Below, piece after piece: positions 8,201 to 16,306 of a DNA stretch of 64,000 nt; position 1 is the stretch's first letter; every line of letters begins with the position of its first letter. The stretch comes from Fibrobacter sp. UWB15. GTDB lineage: Bacteria > Fibrobacterota > Fibrobacteria > Fibrobacterales > Fibrobacteraceae. The notes beneath the pieces were generated by a model. The model ran no database searches. It was not told the origin of the DNA and worked only from the letters and a program-made list of their open reading frames with translations. Both the position numbers and the translations under genes were made by a program. Location of the stretch: NCBI RefSeq assembly GCF_900177705.1, contig NZ_FXBA01000001.1, positions 1,054,001 through 1,118,000 of the forward strand. Direction: 5' to 3'.

Positions 8201-9620
8201 ATCGGGACTTTACTTTTACGATATGCAATACTACAAGAATGTAGGTCTGTTCGGATCAATCAATTCTTACGATTTCGATGTGTGGAAAGGCACAGACACC
8301 ACCACAATCAAGGACTTGACACTCAAGGATTCTTACTTTGAAGCGATGGAAAACGTGGCGGGTATTGCCGGACAAATCACAAGATTGGTCACCGTATTTG
8401 AAAACGTCCACAACGAGGCACTCGTCAAGGCGGGTCAATATGCAGGCGGTCTAGTTGGCCGTACGGAATACAATGGGTATCCCGTCGTTTTGAATTCGAG
8501 CAACAAGGGAAACATTCATGCCGTTTCGGGCACAGTCGCCGGCCTTGTCGGCTATAGCTTAACGGGAACCCGCATCAGGAACTCCTACAACGCAGGAAAT
8601 ATTTATGGCGGAGGCTCAGGCGGCCTAGGCGGCTACATTGCAGGCGACCTGATGGATGACGACAACGGCTATTCCCTGATTGAATTTTCATACAATTCAG
8701 GCCTAATTAGCGGCGAGACCAATGTCGGAGGCCTTTTCAGCACATGCAAGCCATGTAAACTTATCCAGACCGCAAACGAAGGCACCGTTATTGCCGAATA
8801 CGGATTAGGAGGCCTGTCCGCAGAATTGACGGGAGACATCTACAACTCGTATAACGCTGGTAAAATCAAGGCCGAAACCGAAATTGGCGGACTCGTCGGA
8901 CACGCGAACTCCGTCAACATTACCAATTCGTTTAACACGCAAGAAATCCCCTCCGGCAATTATAACAATGGCGGAGTTATCGGCGATTACGAAGGCTACC
9001 TTGTACAGAACGTTACAAACTCCTTCTTTATCAACGCCGACCCCGACAACAATTTCCAGCAGATTCAGGTGACCGCAGAAGATTTTGCAGACGGCACCGT
9101 GCTGAAAGCTTTGCAAGATTATACAGACAGCGTCATTGACGGAAAATGCTGGATTCAGAATATCGGAAAAGACGCGCACCCTGTTCTTAAGGGGATGACC
9201 ATCATCGCCATCAGTTCTTCGAGCGAAACGTCTTCGAGCAGCAGCGAGGCAAAGTCTTCCTCCAGCGTTACGTCTTCTAGCAGCGACGCCAAATCGTCAA
9301 GTTCTTCTGTCAAGGAAACGTCCAGTTCGTCCGAAGGAGCGAAATCCAGTTCCTCTAAAGAACCGAAATCTAGCTCGTCCGGCAAGAACTCCATTGTCGA
9401 GAGTCTTGTATTGGACTTCCACTACAATCTGTCCATCGACCACAGAATCATCTCGATTACAGGCATTCCCGCCAACACTTATGTCGCCTTGTTCGACATG
9501 AATGGAACGCTTGTAGACTGGAAGCTGACAGAATCTAACGGTGCAACGCTTGCCGCACCTCGCTCCGGACGCTATATTGTCCGAATCAAGGCGCAAAACC
9601 AGAGCGTCATCGTAAAATAA
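5223..9620 (+). CDS. Large secreted three-module protein with GLUG-like repeats and sorting domain
   Basis: 1465 residues. The start at 5223 is set by GAGGAG 7 bases upstream and a signal peptide (MGIKKCFGYLLICAGFAAAA). Three modules of about 440 residues each open with DGC(Y/F)(Q/E)IG.A.EL and contain FDG.(G/N)..ISGLY, followed by many GLUG-like units (GGLVG, I.NSYN.G). An InlB-like Listeria-Bacteroides repeat (GYLFAGWYDNE...LYAKW) lies before module 3. A Ser-rich linker (about residues 1330-1388) leads to a beta-sandwich C-terminus ending SGRYIVRIKAQNQSVIVK, like type IX sorting domains. Probably a surface adhesin or scaffold; no catalytic motif seen. TATATTT at 5171-5177 may be its promoter. 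Confidence 0.8.
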   Translation: MGIKKCFGYLLICAGFAAAATITPKEPSLKDGCYQIGTARELFGFAEILNQRSYDNPALVCAKLTDNIVINKNVLDSYGDLNPKAQDLVAWTPVSFAGLFDGNGKTISGLYVNDTTLMMVGLFSGVGFAANGDSAVVKDLGIEDSYFYGKYQGNRDPNIGSIFATTTTTAAYIKISNCYTNATIEGWGVIGGLVGWNGSKMIIENSHNSGKIRTKISASAGGLVGNSGNDTLFIINSYNSANIKGGGSAAGLASTTRVLQVKNSYNSGSLSSDESSVAGLIGSIQGIDRYPRIPEYSNIIQSYNTGKLYSATGDIGGLVTTVNGTELNIINSYSEGDFSDKYIDFQYGYDGLVVKIKSSELNLINSLYTQQTIDSTKNLKPYYQCDTNSTCNIINSYALSESGYKYDYSVTSKELEDGSIALKLHNYKNDSIGIDGSIWGQNVGKDVHPLYTGVVEFNTVEAHITPTIPALVDGCYEIGNADELYGFAAVVNGTDSTPAKPSACGKLTADIVVNERLIIDGNYINERGRRLAEWTPINDFEGIFDGQNHIISGLYNYQPKGDSVGFFNHTGKQSITNKVEIKNLGFKDSYVKGITVGGFVGRAHSSIEISNSFFEGIIEGDYTSGFIGHASEFNSSSKQKALLSIKNCHNRAIFNTLFTAAGLVQNVDNYKEVRIENCSNTSKLLSKRIPTTYGLIAYFSRSNVSIVNSYNASSVIDPTYYNGFVGFFVGHYNGETIAIRNSYDVGDLSKKFLFKGLLYNEVNEDFLTIDHCFYRTDSISNNAGSPATLEEFENGTIAAELHNYKKNGVDGSVWGQNVGTDPIPTLSGTIKGYSPTISKLVLHTFEGDTVEYVDYYVEGHKIYPPKPERDGYLFAGWYDNEKREGDAILAINTKDSGDINLYAKWFELKTPKLVDGCFEIGTAEELYQFAYYVNDTTRTNIKDPLCAKLTADIVVNKNVLASSETLNEDASNFIRWEPIQYFGGTFDGQGHSISGLYFYDMQYYKNVGLFGSINSYDFDVWKGTDTTTIKDLTLKDSYFEAMENVAGIAGQITRLVTVFENVHNEALVKAGQYAGGLVGRTEYNGYPVVLNSSNKGNIHAVSGTVAGLVGYSLTGTRIRNSYNAGNIYGGGSGGLGGYIAGDLMDDDNGYSLIEFSYNSGLISGETNVGGLFSTCKPCKLIQTANEGTVIAEYGLGGLSAELTGDIYNSYNAGKIKAETEIGGLVGHANSVNITNSFNTQEIPSGNYNNGGVIGDYEGYLVQNVTNSFFINADPDNNFQQIQVTAEDFADGTVLKALQDYTDSVIDGKCWIQNIGKDAHPVLKGMTIIAISSSSETSSSSSEAKSSSSVTSSSSDAKSSSSSVKETSSSSEGAKSSSSKEPKSSSSGKNSIVESLVLDFHYNLSIDHRIISITGIPANTYVALFDMNGTLVDWKLTESNGATLAAPRSGRYIVRIKAQNQSVIVK

Positions 9621-9629
9621 AGCGACGGC

Positions 9630-11300
9630 TTAATAAATCAATTTCAAATCATCTACAATGAGCGTAGCACCTGATACACCCTTGTAGTGATTTCCGTCGG
9701 CGCTGGAGGCGAATACCACGCGAATGTGAGTCACGGGTTCTTCGCCCGTTCCCTGCACGAGGCCGTTATTGATAGCGGCCTTATTCGAAGATTTCAACTT
9801 GGTATCGAATGTCGAAGAATTTTCGATGGGAGATCCTTCAAGAGGTTCGCCATACTTGAGCTTCAAGCGGAGCGTGCGCATGCCATTTTCGTCAGGTTCC
9901 GAAACGCTTACGACGTCCGGATTTTCGCGGCCAGAGTTATCCGCTTTAGTGGAGCGGAACCAAGCCGAAGCCACCAGCGTGTTGACATCGGTGGACTTGC
10001 GGTTCACATTCTTGTTGCCGGTGCGGTTTTCGAGCAGAATGTAGATATCGCAGCTATCGCCCTTGCCTTCATAGCTGAACTTGACTTCCATGTATTCGGG
10101 CCTTGCCGCAAAGGGCTTGCCAAAGTCCAGAAGTTCATTGCCATCGGGCCAAGTCGAGGAACTGGCCATCGAAAGCGTGCCCACGCCATTGGGGTTAAAG
10201 TCGGCCGTATAGAGGCTCCCGCTTGCAATCTTAGTAAGAGCGGAACCAGTTTTAATCATTGCGCCAATCATAGAACCCGAAGTTTTCTTTTCGGTGGTTG
10301 TCAAAATCGTATTGGCGTTGCCCCAAATAGAATCCGGCGTGACATCATTCTTATTCCAGGAGTTGAAATTTTCGCCTGGTAACTGGTAGCCCGCCTTCAC
10401 CGAATAAGTGACACTTTCGTCTTCATTCGTCACCTTGACCTGAATACCCGCGCCAAAATCGTAAGACTCGCCTACCGTCACATTGGCCGTAGCACCTTCT
10501 GAAAGTTCCATCGCCGAAAGTTCAAGAGCGGTTAAATCCGTGCGGAATTCAAGATCGTCCACATGGATAGACTTGTTTTCTTCATCGATAACAGCGGCTT
10601 TTCCGGCAATCGAAAGGGACAAAATCTTCGGGGCTTCGGCGCTACCTTCAGAAGAGCTAGTCGGCTCGTCAGATTCCGAAGAACTTGATGTGGCCGCAGA
10701 ACTATCCGCAGATTTTTGGGAGCTGCTAGAAGTTTCCTTGGACTCCGAGCTGCTGGACTTGTCGCTCTTTTCGGAACTGCTCGATTTACGTTCTGCAGAG
10801 CTACTGGACTTGGCCGAAGAACTGCTAGATTCAGAACCACTTTCAGGTTCCACATTCGGGATATTGAATTTTAACTGCCAAACAGATTTTTTACCGCTTT
10901 CAGAAACCACAACCACATAAAGTACATGGCTAGAAGGTATCTGAAGTGTTTCGCCTTGTTCAATGGCATTCTTGGAATACTTCACCTTATTGGCAAGCGA
11001 ATCGAGCCCCGCAGAATCCGTCGGGAAATCATCGATATCGCCATCCACCAAATGAAGCGTTGCAAAATGACTCAAATCAAGTTCTTCAAGTGTCACCGAT
11101 TCCCATGTATCAAGCGAGTCGGGAACTTCGACCAAGTCAAATTCGATGCGGTGTTGCTCCGAATAAATCGCCGGCGAGCCGTCTTGTTCGGCGACGACAA
11201 TTTCTTTGAGTTCGCGATAATCCGAAGTGTTAAACGTATCGTAATCGGCGGTACATGCGCCAAGAAGCATCATCAAAGCAAGGAAATTCCACTTTTTCAT
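9630..11300 (-). CDS. PCMD-domain lipoprotein
   Basis: 556 residues from the ATG at 11300 (MKKWNFLALMMLLGACTAD, lipobox LLGAC). The N-terminal 150 residues are a beta-rich domain. A long Ser-rich linker follows (SSSSAKSSSSAERKSSSSEK...). The C-terminal 240 residues (FNSWNK, IWGNANTILTTTEKKTSGSM, FSYEGKGDSCDIYILLENR, TLIVDDLKLIY) match the putative carbohydrate metabolism domain family of Bacteroidetes lipoproteins. The gene lies 18 bases after the outer-membrane protein gene 11319-12110, so they form an operon. Probably surface-exposed glycan binding; activity unproven. It ends 9 bases from the convergent gene. Confidence 0.75.
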   Translation of the reverse strand: MKKWNFLALMMLLGACTADYDTFNTSDYRELKEIVVAEQDGSPAIYSEQHRIEFDLVEVPDSLDTWESVTLEELDLSHFATLHLVDGDIDDFPTDSAGLDSLANKVKYSKNAIEQGETLQIPSSHVLYVVVVSESGKKSVWQLKFNIPNVEPESGSESSSSSAKSSSSAERKSSSSEKSDKSSSSESKETSSSSQKSADSSAATSSSSESDEPTSSSEGSAEAPKILSLSIAGKAAVIDEENKSIHVDDLEFRTDLTALELSAMELSEGATANVTVGESYDFGAGIQVKVTNEDESVTYSVKAGYQLPGENFNSWNKNDVTPDSIWGNANTILTTTEKKTSGSMIGAMIKTGSALTKIASGSLYTADFNPNGVGTLSMASSSTWPDGNELLDFGKPFAARPEYMEVKFSYEGKGDSCDIYILLENRTGNKNVNRKSTDVNTLVASAWFRSTKADNSGRENPDVVSVSEPDENGMRTLRLKLKYGEPLEGSPIENSSTFDTKLKSSNKAAINNGLVQGTGEEPVTHIRVVFASSADGNHYKGVSGATLIVDDLKLIY

Positions 11301-11318
11301 ATTAGCACTCCCCACTTG

Positions 11319-12110
11319 TTAAAAGAAATAGACCAACGAAAAGTCCAAGGCCAGCAAGTTGATCTTGAAATTCACGATATTGTACAGCACCTCGCTACGG
11401 GATTCCCCGTTTTCTTCGATTTCCATGAACGAAGAACTGAGCCCCAAAAGGCCCACCGAGGTTTCAAAAGCCAAGCGGTCCAGCACCATAATGCTCAAGC
11501 CCGGATTGATACCGAAATTGAATGTCCAGCCATGATTTTTCGTCTTTGACATTTCTTCGCCATCGTCGGTTTGCGAAATGCCATAAGAATATTCCACCTT
11601 GAGTGAGGTCTCGTTAAAGAAATAGACCGTTCTGGAATCAAAAACTTTCAAGTAATTTTTCAAGAAGGGCTGTACAAAGAATCCATTGCTCACGTACTTG
11701 CGATGTTCCTTGACATCGGCAATATCTTCGAGAATGGAAAAATCGATATCCACAAAGGTCCGGCTATACCCCACTCGGGCACCGATCGCGATTGCATCAC
11801 GAATAAAATAACCGCCAAAACCTTCGGCCGTAAAAGTGTACCCCTCGGCCTTGTAAATATCGCCAAAAATGATATTCAGGGCATCTTCGTCAGATTCACC
11901 TTGCAGCAAAAACAGGGTGGCACCCGTCAAAAAGTTTCCGCGATGAATCGCTTCGTCTTCGCGGACGGCATGAAGGTTTGCCAGGAGCCCACCCTTTTCT
12001 GCATGCGAAGATTTCGTCAGAGTTGTACCAGTCGAATCGTTTAAATTTGCCGCAAAAACCTGCGACACAAAAAGCGACATCAAAAAGACAAAAAGAAACC
12101 TATACATCAT
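11319..12110 (-). CDS. Outer-membrane beta-barrel-like protein
   Basis: 263 residues with signal peptide MMYRFLFVFLMSLFVSQVFAA. The body has alternating hydrophobic beta-strands (YTFTAEGFGGYFIRDAIAIGARVGY, LKVEYSYGISQ, FKINLLALDFSLVYFF) and ends in aromatic Phe, the usual signal for outer-membrane assembly. The size suits an 8-10-stranded barrel. First gene of an operon with the PCMD lipoprotein. The start codon lies 6 bases after TATATTTA, so the mRNA may be leaderless. The family is not recognised beyond a porin-like fold. Confidence 0.7.
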   Translation of the reverse strand: MMYRFLFVFLMSLFVSQVFAANLNDSTGTTLTKSSHAEKGGLLANLHAVREDEAIHRGNFLTGATLFLLQGESDEDALNIIFGDIYKAEGYTFTAEGFGGYFIRDAIAIGARVGYSRTFVDIDFSILEDIADVKEHRKYVSNGFFVQPFLKNYLKVFDSRTVYFFNETSLKVEYSYGISQTDDGEEMSKTKNHGWTFNFGINPGLSIMVLDRLAFETSVGLLGLSSSFMEIEENGESRSEVLYNIVNFKINLLALDFSLVYFF

Positions 12111-12116
12111 AGTGAC

Positions 12117-12124
12117 TAAATATA
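12117..12124 (-). promoter_or_regulatory. Promoter element TATATTTA, start codon 6 bases away
   Basis: Minus-strand TATATTTA ends 6 bases before the ATG at 12110. Transcription would begin at or next to the start codon. Inferred from the pattern shared with other genes in the window. Confidence 0.5.
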
Positions 12125-12209
12125 ATTAAAGTTTACATTCGGTTTACTTTTTAACACTTACAATCACAGTCTACAGCCGACCGTCTTATGTTTGTTATCC
12201 ACTAAATAC

Positions 12210-12215
12210 TATATT
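12210..12215 (+). promoter_or_regulatory. Promoter element TATATT, start codon 7 bases away
   Basis: TATATT ends 7 bases before the ATG at 12223, predicting a leaderless transcript. No Shine-Dalgarno sequence fits in the gap. Confidence 0.5.
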
Positions 12216-12222
12216 ATTTCGC

Positions 12223-13107
12223 ATGCATTACACTCCATACCGAGACTTACTGCTGAAAATTTTCCCGAATTACCTGAAGGTGCGCAAACTTCCGCTGAAT
12301 GGCGGCATGAGTTGCCCGAACCTGGATGGCACCAAGAGTTTTTCGGGTTGCAGCTACTGCAATAACAGGAGTTTCAGTCCGGTATTCGACCAGGCGAAGG
12401 TATCGATTCAGGAACAGCTCGACAAGTTCGTGCCGCGCCTCCGTGAAAAGTACCCGAACGCAGGCATTTTGGCTTACTTGCAGCCGTACACGAATACGCA
12501 TGCGCCGCTGGAGCACCTACGCGGAATCATCGACCCGATTATCAAGCATAAAGAAATTGCAGGCCTAGCCATCGGCACGCGCCCGGACTGCCTCGAAGAC
12601 GAAAAGGTCGAATACCTCGCGGAACTCAATCGCAAGAAACCGATTATCGTAGAAATCGGCCTGCAAACCGCAAACGACTTGACGCTCGCCGCCATCAATC
12701 GCAGGCATACCCTCGCCGAATTTACCGATGCCGTCAAGCGCTGCCAGGCGGCGGAACTCACCGTTACCACGCACGTGATCGTAGGGCTCCCCGGCGAAAC
12801 CATGGAAGATTTCAAGCACACCGCCCAAGTGGTGCGCGACTTGAAACTCGCCGCGGTCAAGATTCACCCGCTGCACATCGTGGCGGGCACCGTCATGGCG
12901 CAGGATTACGCCAACGGCGAAATCAAACTCCTGAATTTTGAAGAATACTGCGAAGCGGTCGCCGAGATGATCAAGATTATCGGCTTCGAAACCGCCATCG
13001 AGCGATTTAGCGGCGAAAGCCCGAGCGACATGCTCATCGCCCCCGACTGGTGTGGCGAAAGGGACAAAATTATCACGACTGTAGAAGGAATTTTGAGTAG
13101 GCAGTAG
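12223..13107 (+). CDS. yhcC: YhcC-type radical SAM protein (TIGR01212 family)
   Basis: 294 residues. The N-terminus (MHYTPYRDLL..FP.YLKVRKLPLNGG) is typical of the family. The cluster Cys are in CPNLDG...GCSYCNN, with the wider first spacing characteristic of YhcC rather than CxxxCxxC. Further family segments are TYLQPYTNT-like (AYLQPYTNTHAP), IGTRPDCL, EIGLQTANDLTL and VIVGLPGETMEDF. Radical SAM enzymes generate a 5-deoxyadenosyl radical from an iron-sulfur cluster; the YhcC substrate is unclear. The TAG stop at 13105-13107 lies inside a 7-base repeat array that also encodes the last residues (SRQ). Confidence 0.9.
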   Translation: MHYTPYRDLLLKIFPNYLKVRKLPLNGGMSCPNLDGTKSFSGCSYCNNRSFSPVFDQAKVSIQEQLDKFVPRLREKYPNAGILAYLQPYTNTHAPLEHLRGIIDPIIKHKEIAGLAIGTRPDCLEDEKVEYLAELNRKKPIIVEIGLQTANDLTLAAINRRHTLAEFTDAVKRCQAAELTVTTHVIVGLPGETMEDFKHTAQVVRDLKLAAVKIHPLHIVAGTVMAQDYANGEIKLLNFEEYCEAVAEMIKIIGFETAIERFSGESPSDMLIAPDWCGERDKIITTVEGILSRQ

Positions 13108-13137
13108 ACAGTAGGAAGTAGACAGTAGGAAGTAGAC
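13096..13137. repeat. 7-base repeat array, six units (AGTAGRM)
   Basis: Six head-to-tail heptamers: AGTAGGC, AGTAGAC, AGTAGGA, AGTAGAC, AGTAGGA, AGTAGAC. The array overlaps the 3' end of the YhcC gene and supplies its stop codon. Related arrays are at 27897, 27961, 34353, 41239 and 62095. Confidence 0.85.
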
Positions 13138-13194
13138 TGTGGATTATTAATTAAAAAACAGATTTCCTCTTTTGCGGGAATGACGGAAGGGAAA

Positions 13195-14682
13195 ATGCAA
13201 GAGAACAAGAAAAAGACATTCATGTACAAGGCCGATCGTGAACTCAAGAAAGAATTTTTCTTTCTCGACAAATTCTTCAAGTTGAGTGACAACCTGACCA
13301 ACATCCACACCGAATTTTTCGCTGGTCTCATAACCTTCATGACCATGGCCTACATTCTGGCGGTGAACCCCGAAATTCTTTCGGCCGCAGGAATGCCCAA
13401 GGGCGGCGTCTTCATCGCCACCGTCATCGCGGCCGCCGTCGGTTCTGCCCTCATGGGCTTTGTCGCGAAATACCCCTTTGCACTTGCCCCTGGCCTTGGC
13501 ATAAACGCCTTCTTTGCCTACACCGTGGTGCTAAGCATGGGCTACAGCTGGCAATTCGCCTTGCTCGCCGTCTTTATCGAAGGCATTTTGTTCTTAATCC
13601 TTTCAATCGTTTCTGTCCGCGAAAAAATCTTTAACAGCATTCCCCTTTCGCTCAAATCGGGCGTTGCTGTCGGCATCGGCATATTCATCGCCTTTATCGC
13701 CTTGCAGGGCGGTAAAATCGTCGTCGCCAACAATTCCACCATCGTAAGCCTCATCAACTTCCACATGGTCGACATGCACACGAGCGGCATCTGGGCGATT
13801 CTTACCCTGGTGGGCATTATCATTACTTCGGCCTTCTTGATCAAAGAAATTCGCGGTGCCATTCTGCTTGGAATTTTTGCGACATGGTTGCTAGGCATTG
13901 TCACCGAATTTGCAGGCATCTACGTTCCGAATCCCGAAGCCGGATTTCATTCCGTAATTCCGCAGTTCGGCGATTACCTGCAGACTTTGGACCGTTCCTT
14001 CCGCGAATTCGGAATCACCTGCGGAGCGCTTTTCCATCCGGAATCCTGGACACTCACCCGAGGCGATGCTATTGTCGGCCAAGGATTTTCGCTCATCAAG
14101 TCGCTCGATTTCTTTGTCGTGATTTTCGCTTTCTTCTTTGTAGACCTGTTCGATACGCTGGGCACTCTGATTGGAGTTTCGTTCCGTGGCGGGTTCCTGA
14201 AAGAAGACGGCAAGCTCCCCCGCATTTCTCAGGCGCTTAGCTGCGACGCAATCGCCACCTCGATCGGAGCCATTTGCGGAACATCGACTACGACCACTTA
14301 CGTGGAAAGCGCCGCCGGCGTCACCTACGGTGGAAAGACGGGCCTTACCGCCGTCTCGGTCGCATTATTCTTCTTGCTTTCGCTCCTTTTTGCGCCAGTC
14401 TTCATGGCGATTCCGGGTTTTGCAACAGCCCCCGCGCTCATCATGGTCGCCTATTTCATGATGACCTCCATCACCAAAATTGACTGGACCAATCCGAAAG
14501 AATCGATACCCGCCTTTATCTGCATGATTGCCATGCCGCTGACCTATTCCATTTCGGACGGCATCATGTTCGGCGTGATTTCTTACACCTTAATAAACGC
14601 TCTCACCGGCATGATCAAGAATGTACACTGGGTCATGATTGTGCTCACCGTGATATTCTTGCTCAAGTACGCTTTGATGTAG
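13195..14682 (+). CDS. NCS2-family purine permease (AzgA type)
   Basis: 495 residues. The start at 13195 (MQENKKKTF) is chosen over the ATG at 13180 because GGAAGGG sits just before it. About 12-14 membrane segments are visible, with family motifs TFMTMAYILAVNP, APGLGINAFFAYTVV, FVDLFDTLGTLIGV and GAICGTSTTTTYVESAAG. These are typical of guanine/hypoxanthine/xanthine permeases, which use the proton gradient. Located in the inner membrane; likely purine uptake for salvage. No neighbouring purine genes narrow the substrate. Confidence 0.9.
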   Translation: MQENKKKTFMYKADRELKKEFFFLDKFFKLSDNLTNIHTEFFAGLITFMTMAYILAVNPEILSAAGMPKGGVFIATVIAAAVGSALMGFVAKYPFALAPGLGINAFFAYTVVLSMGYSWQFALLAVFIEGILFLILSIVSVREKIFNSIPLSLKSGVAVGIGIFIAFIALQGGKIVVANNSTIVSLINFHMVDMHTSGIWAILTLVGIIITSAFLIKEIRGAILLGIFATWLLGIVTEFAGIYVPNPEAGFHSVIPQFGDYLQTLDRSFREFGITCGALFHPESWTLTRGDAIVGQGFSLIKSLDFFVVIFAFFFVDLFDTLGTLIGVSFRGGFLKEDGKLPRISQALSCDAIATSIGAICGTSTTTTYVESAAGVTYGGKTGLTAVSVALFFLLSLLFAPVFMAIPGFATAPALIMVAYFMMTSITKIDWTNPKESIPAFICMIAMPLTYSISDGIMFGVISYTLINALTGMIKNVHWVMIVLTVIFLLKYALM

Positions 14683-14739
14683 GACTAATTCGGAGTTCGG
14701 AATTTTGTTTTCCGAATTTCTAGCAAAATTTTAAATATC

Positions 14740-14747
14740 TATATTTG
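14740..14747 (+). promoter_or_regulatory. argH promoter element TATATTTG
   Basis: An exact TAnnTTTG match 28 bases before the argH ATG. The short leader between them contains GAGG, so unlike many genes here this mRNA should carry a ribosome binding site. Confidence 0.5.
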
Positions 14748-14775
14748 GGCAGAAAATTTTTTGAGGACTTGAATT

Positions 14776-16209
14776 ATGGCAAAGACAACCGCAAAGAAAA
14801 CTGAAAACAAAGCTAAGAAGGGCACCCAGACCAACATGTGGACCGGCCGTTTTGCTAGCGGCATGGCACAGAGCATGGTGGACCTGAGCTTTAGCTTGCA
14901 GTTTGACGCTGAACTCATCGAAGAAGACATCGAAGGCAGCATCGGCCACGGCAAGGGCCTGGTGGAATCCGGCGTGTTAAGCAAGGCCGACTACAAGAAA
15001 ATTTGCGACGGACTCGCCAGCATCCTCAAGGATTACAAGGCCGGCAAGAACCTTTGGCAGGAATCTGACGAAGACATCCACATGGCCGTGGAACGCGTAC
15101 TCACCGAACGCATCGGCGCGCTCGGCAAAAAGATTCACACGGGCCGCAGCCGTAACGACCAGGTTTGCACCGACTTCAAGCTTTACATGCGTCACCGCGC
15201 CGCCGAAATCCGCGCCCTCGAAGTTTCTTTAATGGAAACGGTCCTCGACCTCGCCAAAAAATATTTCGGCAAGATGATGCCGGGCTACACGCACCTGCAG
15301 CAGGCACAGCCCATCTACTTCAGCCATTACCTGATGAGCATGTTCTTTGCCGTGAGCCGCGACGTGAAGCGCCTCGACAACTTCTTGGAACTGCACAGCG
15401 AACTCCCGCTCGGTAGCGGCGCCATGGCCGGTTCCGCGTTCCCGTATCACCGCGCTTTAGTGGCAAAGGAACTCGGATTTAACGGCGTAAGCCCGAACAG
15501 CATTGACGCCGTGAGCCATCGCGACATGATGCTCGAATTCGAAGCCGACCTCGCGATTATCGCGAACACCATGAGCCGCTACGCCGAAGACTTTGTGAAC
15601 TGGAGCACCAGCGAATTCGGCTACCTCACTTTGCACGATGCCTTCTCCAGCGGGTCTTCCATGATGCCGCAGAAGAAGAACCCGGACTCCATGGAACTCA
15701 TCCGCGGAAAGTCCGGCCGCATGCTCGGTAACTTCAGCGCCCTCTACACGCTGGTGAAGGGTGCCCCGCTCAGCTACAGCCGCGACCTGCAAGAAGACAA
15801 GGAACCGGTTTTCGACTCCGTCCATAACGTGAAGGTGATTCTCCGCGTGATGAAAGAGGCTTTGGAAAGTGCACGCTTCAATTTCGACAAGATGCACGCG
15901 AAGATGCTGCCGGCGCTGCTGGCTACCGATCTCGCCGATCTTCTCGTCGAATCCGGCGTGCCGTTCCGCGATGCCCACCACGTGGTCGGTAGCCTAGTCG
16001 GCGAAGCCGCCCGCCAGGGCCTCGAATTCACAGACCTTAGCGACGAGGCCTGGGCCAGCGCCGGTGTTCCGAACGTGAAGCAGATGAAAAAGACGCTCAC
16101 ATTTGAATACAGCGTGTCCCGCCGTAACATCGAAGGCGGTACCGGTCCCAAATCCGTGAAGCAGCAGTTCAGCAAGGCTGCCATAATCCTTAAGGCCTTC
16201 AAGAAGTAA
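14776..16209 (+). CDS. argH: Argininosuccinate lyase
   Basis: 477 residues. Cleaves argininosuccinate to arginine and fumarate, the last step of arginine synthesis, in the cytoplasm. The fumarase/aspartase superfamily signature GSSMMPQKKNPD, the HTGRSRNDQ segment and the GYTHLQQAQP segment are all intact. A Lys-rich N-terminal extension of about 15 residues (MAKTTAKKTENKAKK) precedes the usual MWTGRF start of the family. Single gene with its own promoter and a strong terminator; no other arg genes are nearby. Confidence 0.96.
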   Translation: MAKTTAKKTENKAKKGTQTNMWTGRFASGMAQSMVDLSFSLQFDAELIEEDIEGSIGHGKGLVESGVLSKADYKKICDGLASILKDYKAGKNLWQESDEDIHMAVERVLTERIGALGKKIHTGRSRNDQVCTDFKLYMRHRAAEIRALEVSLMETVLDLAKKYFGKMMPGYTHLQQAQPIYFSHYLMSMFFAVSRDVKRLDNFLELHSELPLGSGAMAGSAFPYHRALVAKELGFNGVSPNSIDAVSHRDMMLEFEADLAIIANTMSRYAEDFVNWSTSEFGYLTLHDAFSSGSSMMPQKKNPDSMELIRGKSGRMLGNFSALYTLVKGAPLSYSRDLQEDKEPVFDSVHNVKVILRVMKEALESARFNFDKMHAKMLPALLATDLADLLVESGVPFRDAHHVVGSLVGEAARQGLEFTDLSDEAWASAGVPNVKQMKKTLTFEYSVSRRNIEGGTGPKSVKQQFSKAAIILKAFKK

Positions 16210-16250
16210 AAAAATTCCCAGACAAATTCGGGGAAACTCTAACAATTTTA

Positions 16251-16277
16251 AAAAGGAACCCGTTTCGGGTTCCTTTT
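16251..16277 (+). terminator. argH intrinsic terminator
   Basis: A perfect 12-bp stem, AAAAGGAACCCG paired with CGGGTTCCTTTT around a TTT loop, lies 42 bases after the argH stop. It is nearly symmetric, so it could also stop the convergent lipoprotein gene. Confidence 0.85.
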
Positions 16278-16306
16278 CATTTTCATATATCAACTAACTT
16301 CGCTCA

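Noticed and set aside
9211-9385. Short tandem DNA repeats in Ser-rich linkers as mobile or regulatory repeats
   Set aside because: They encode SSSS-type protein linkers in frame, vary synonymously (TCG, AGC, TCC, TCT) and recur in most secreted proteins here.
13096-13137. CRISPR array
   Set aside because: Units are 7 bases with no spacers, and no cas genes are present in the window. The same applies to all other heptamer arrays.
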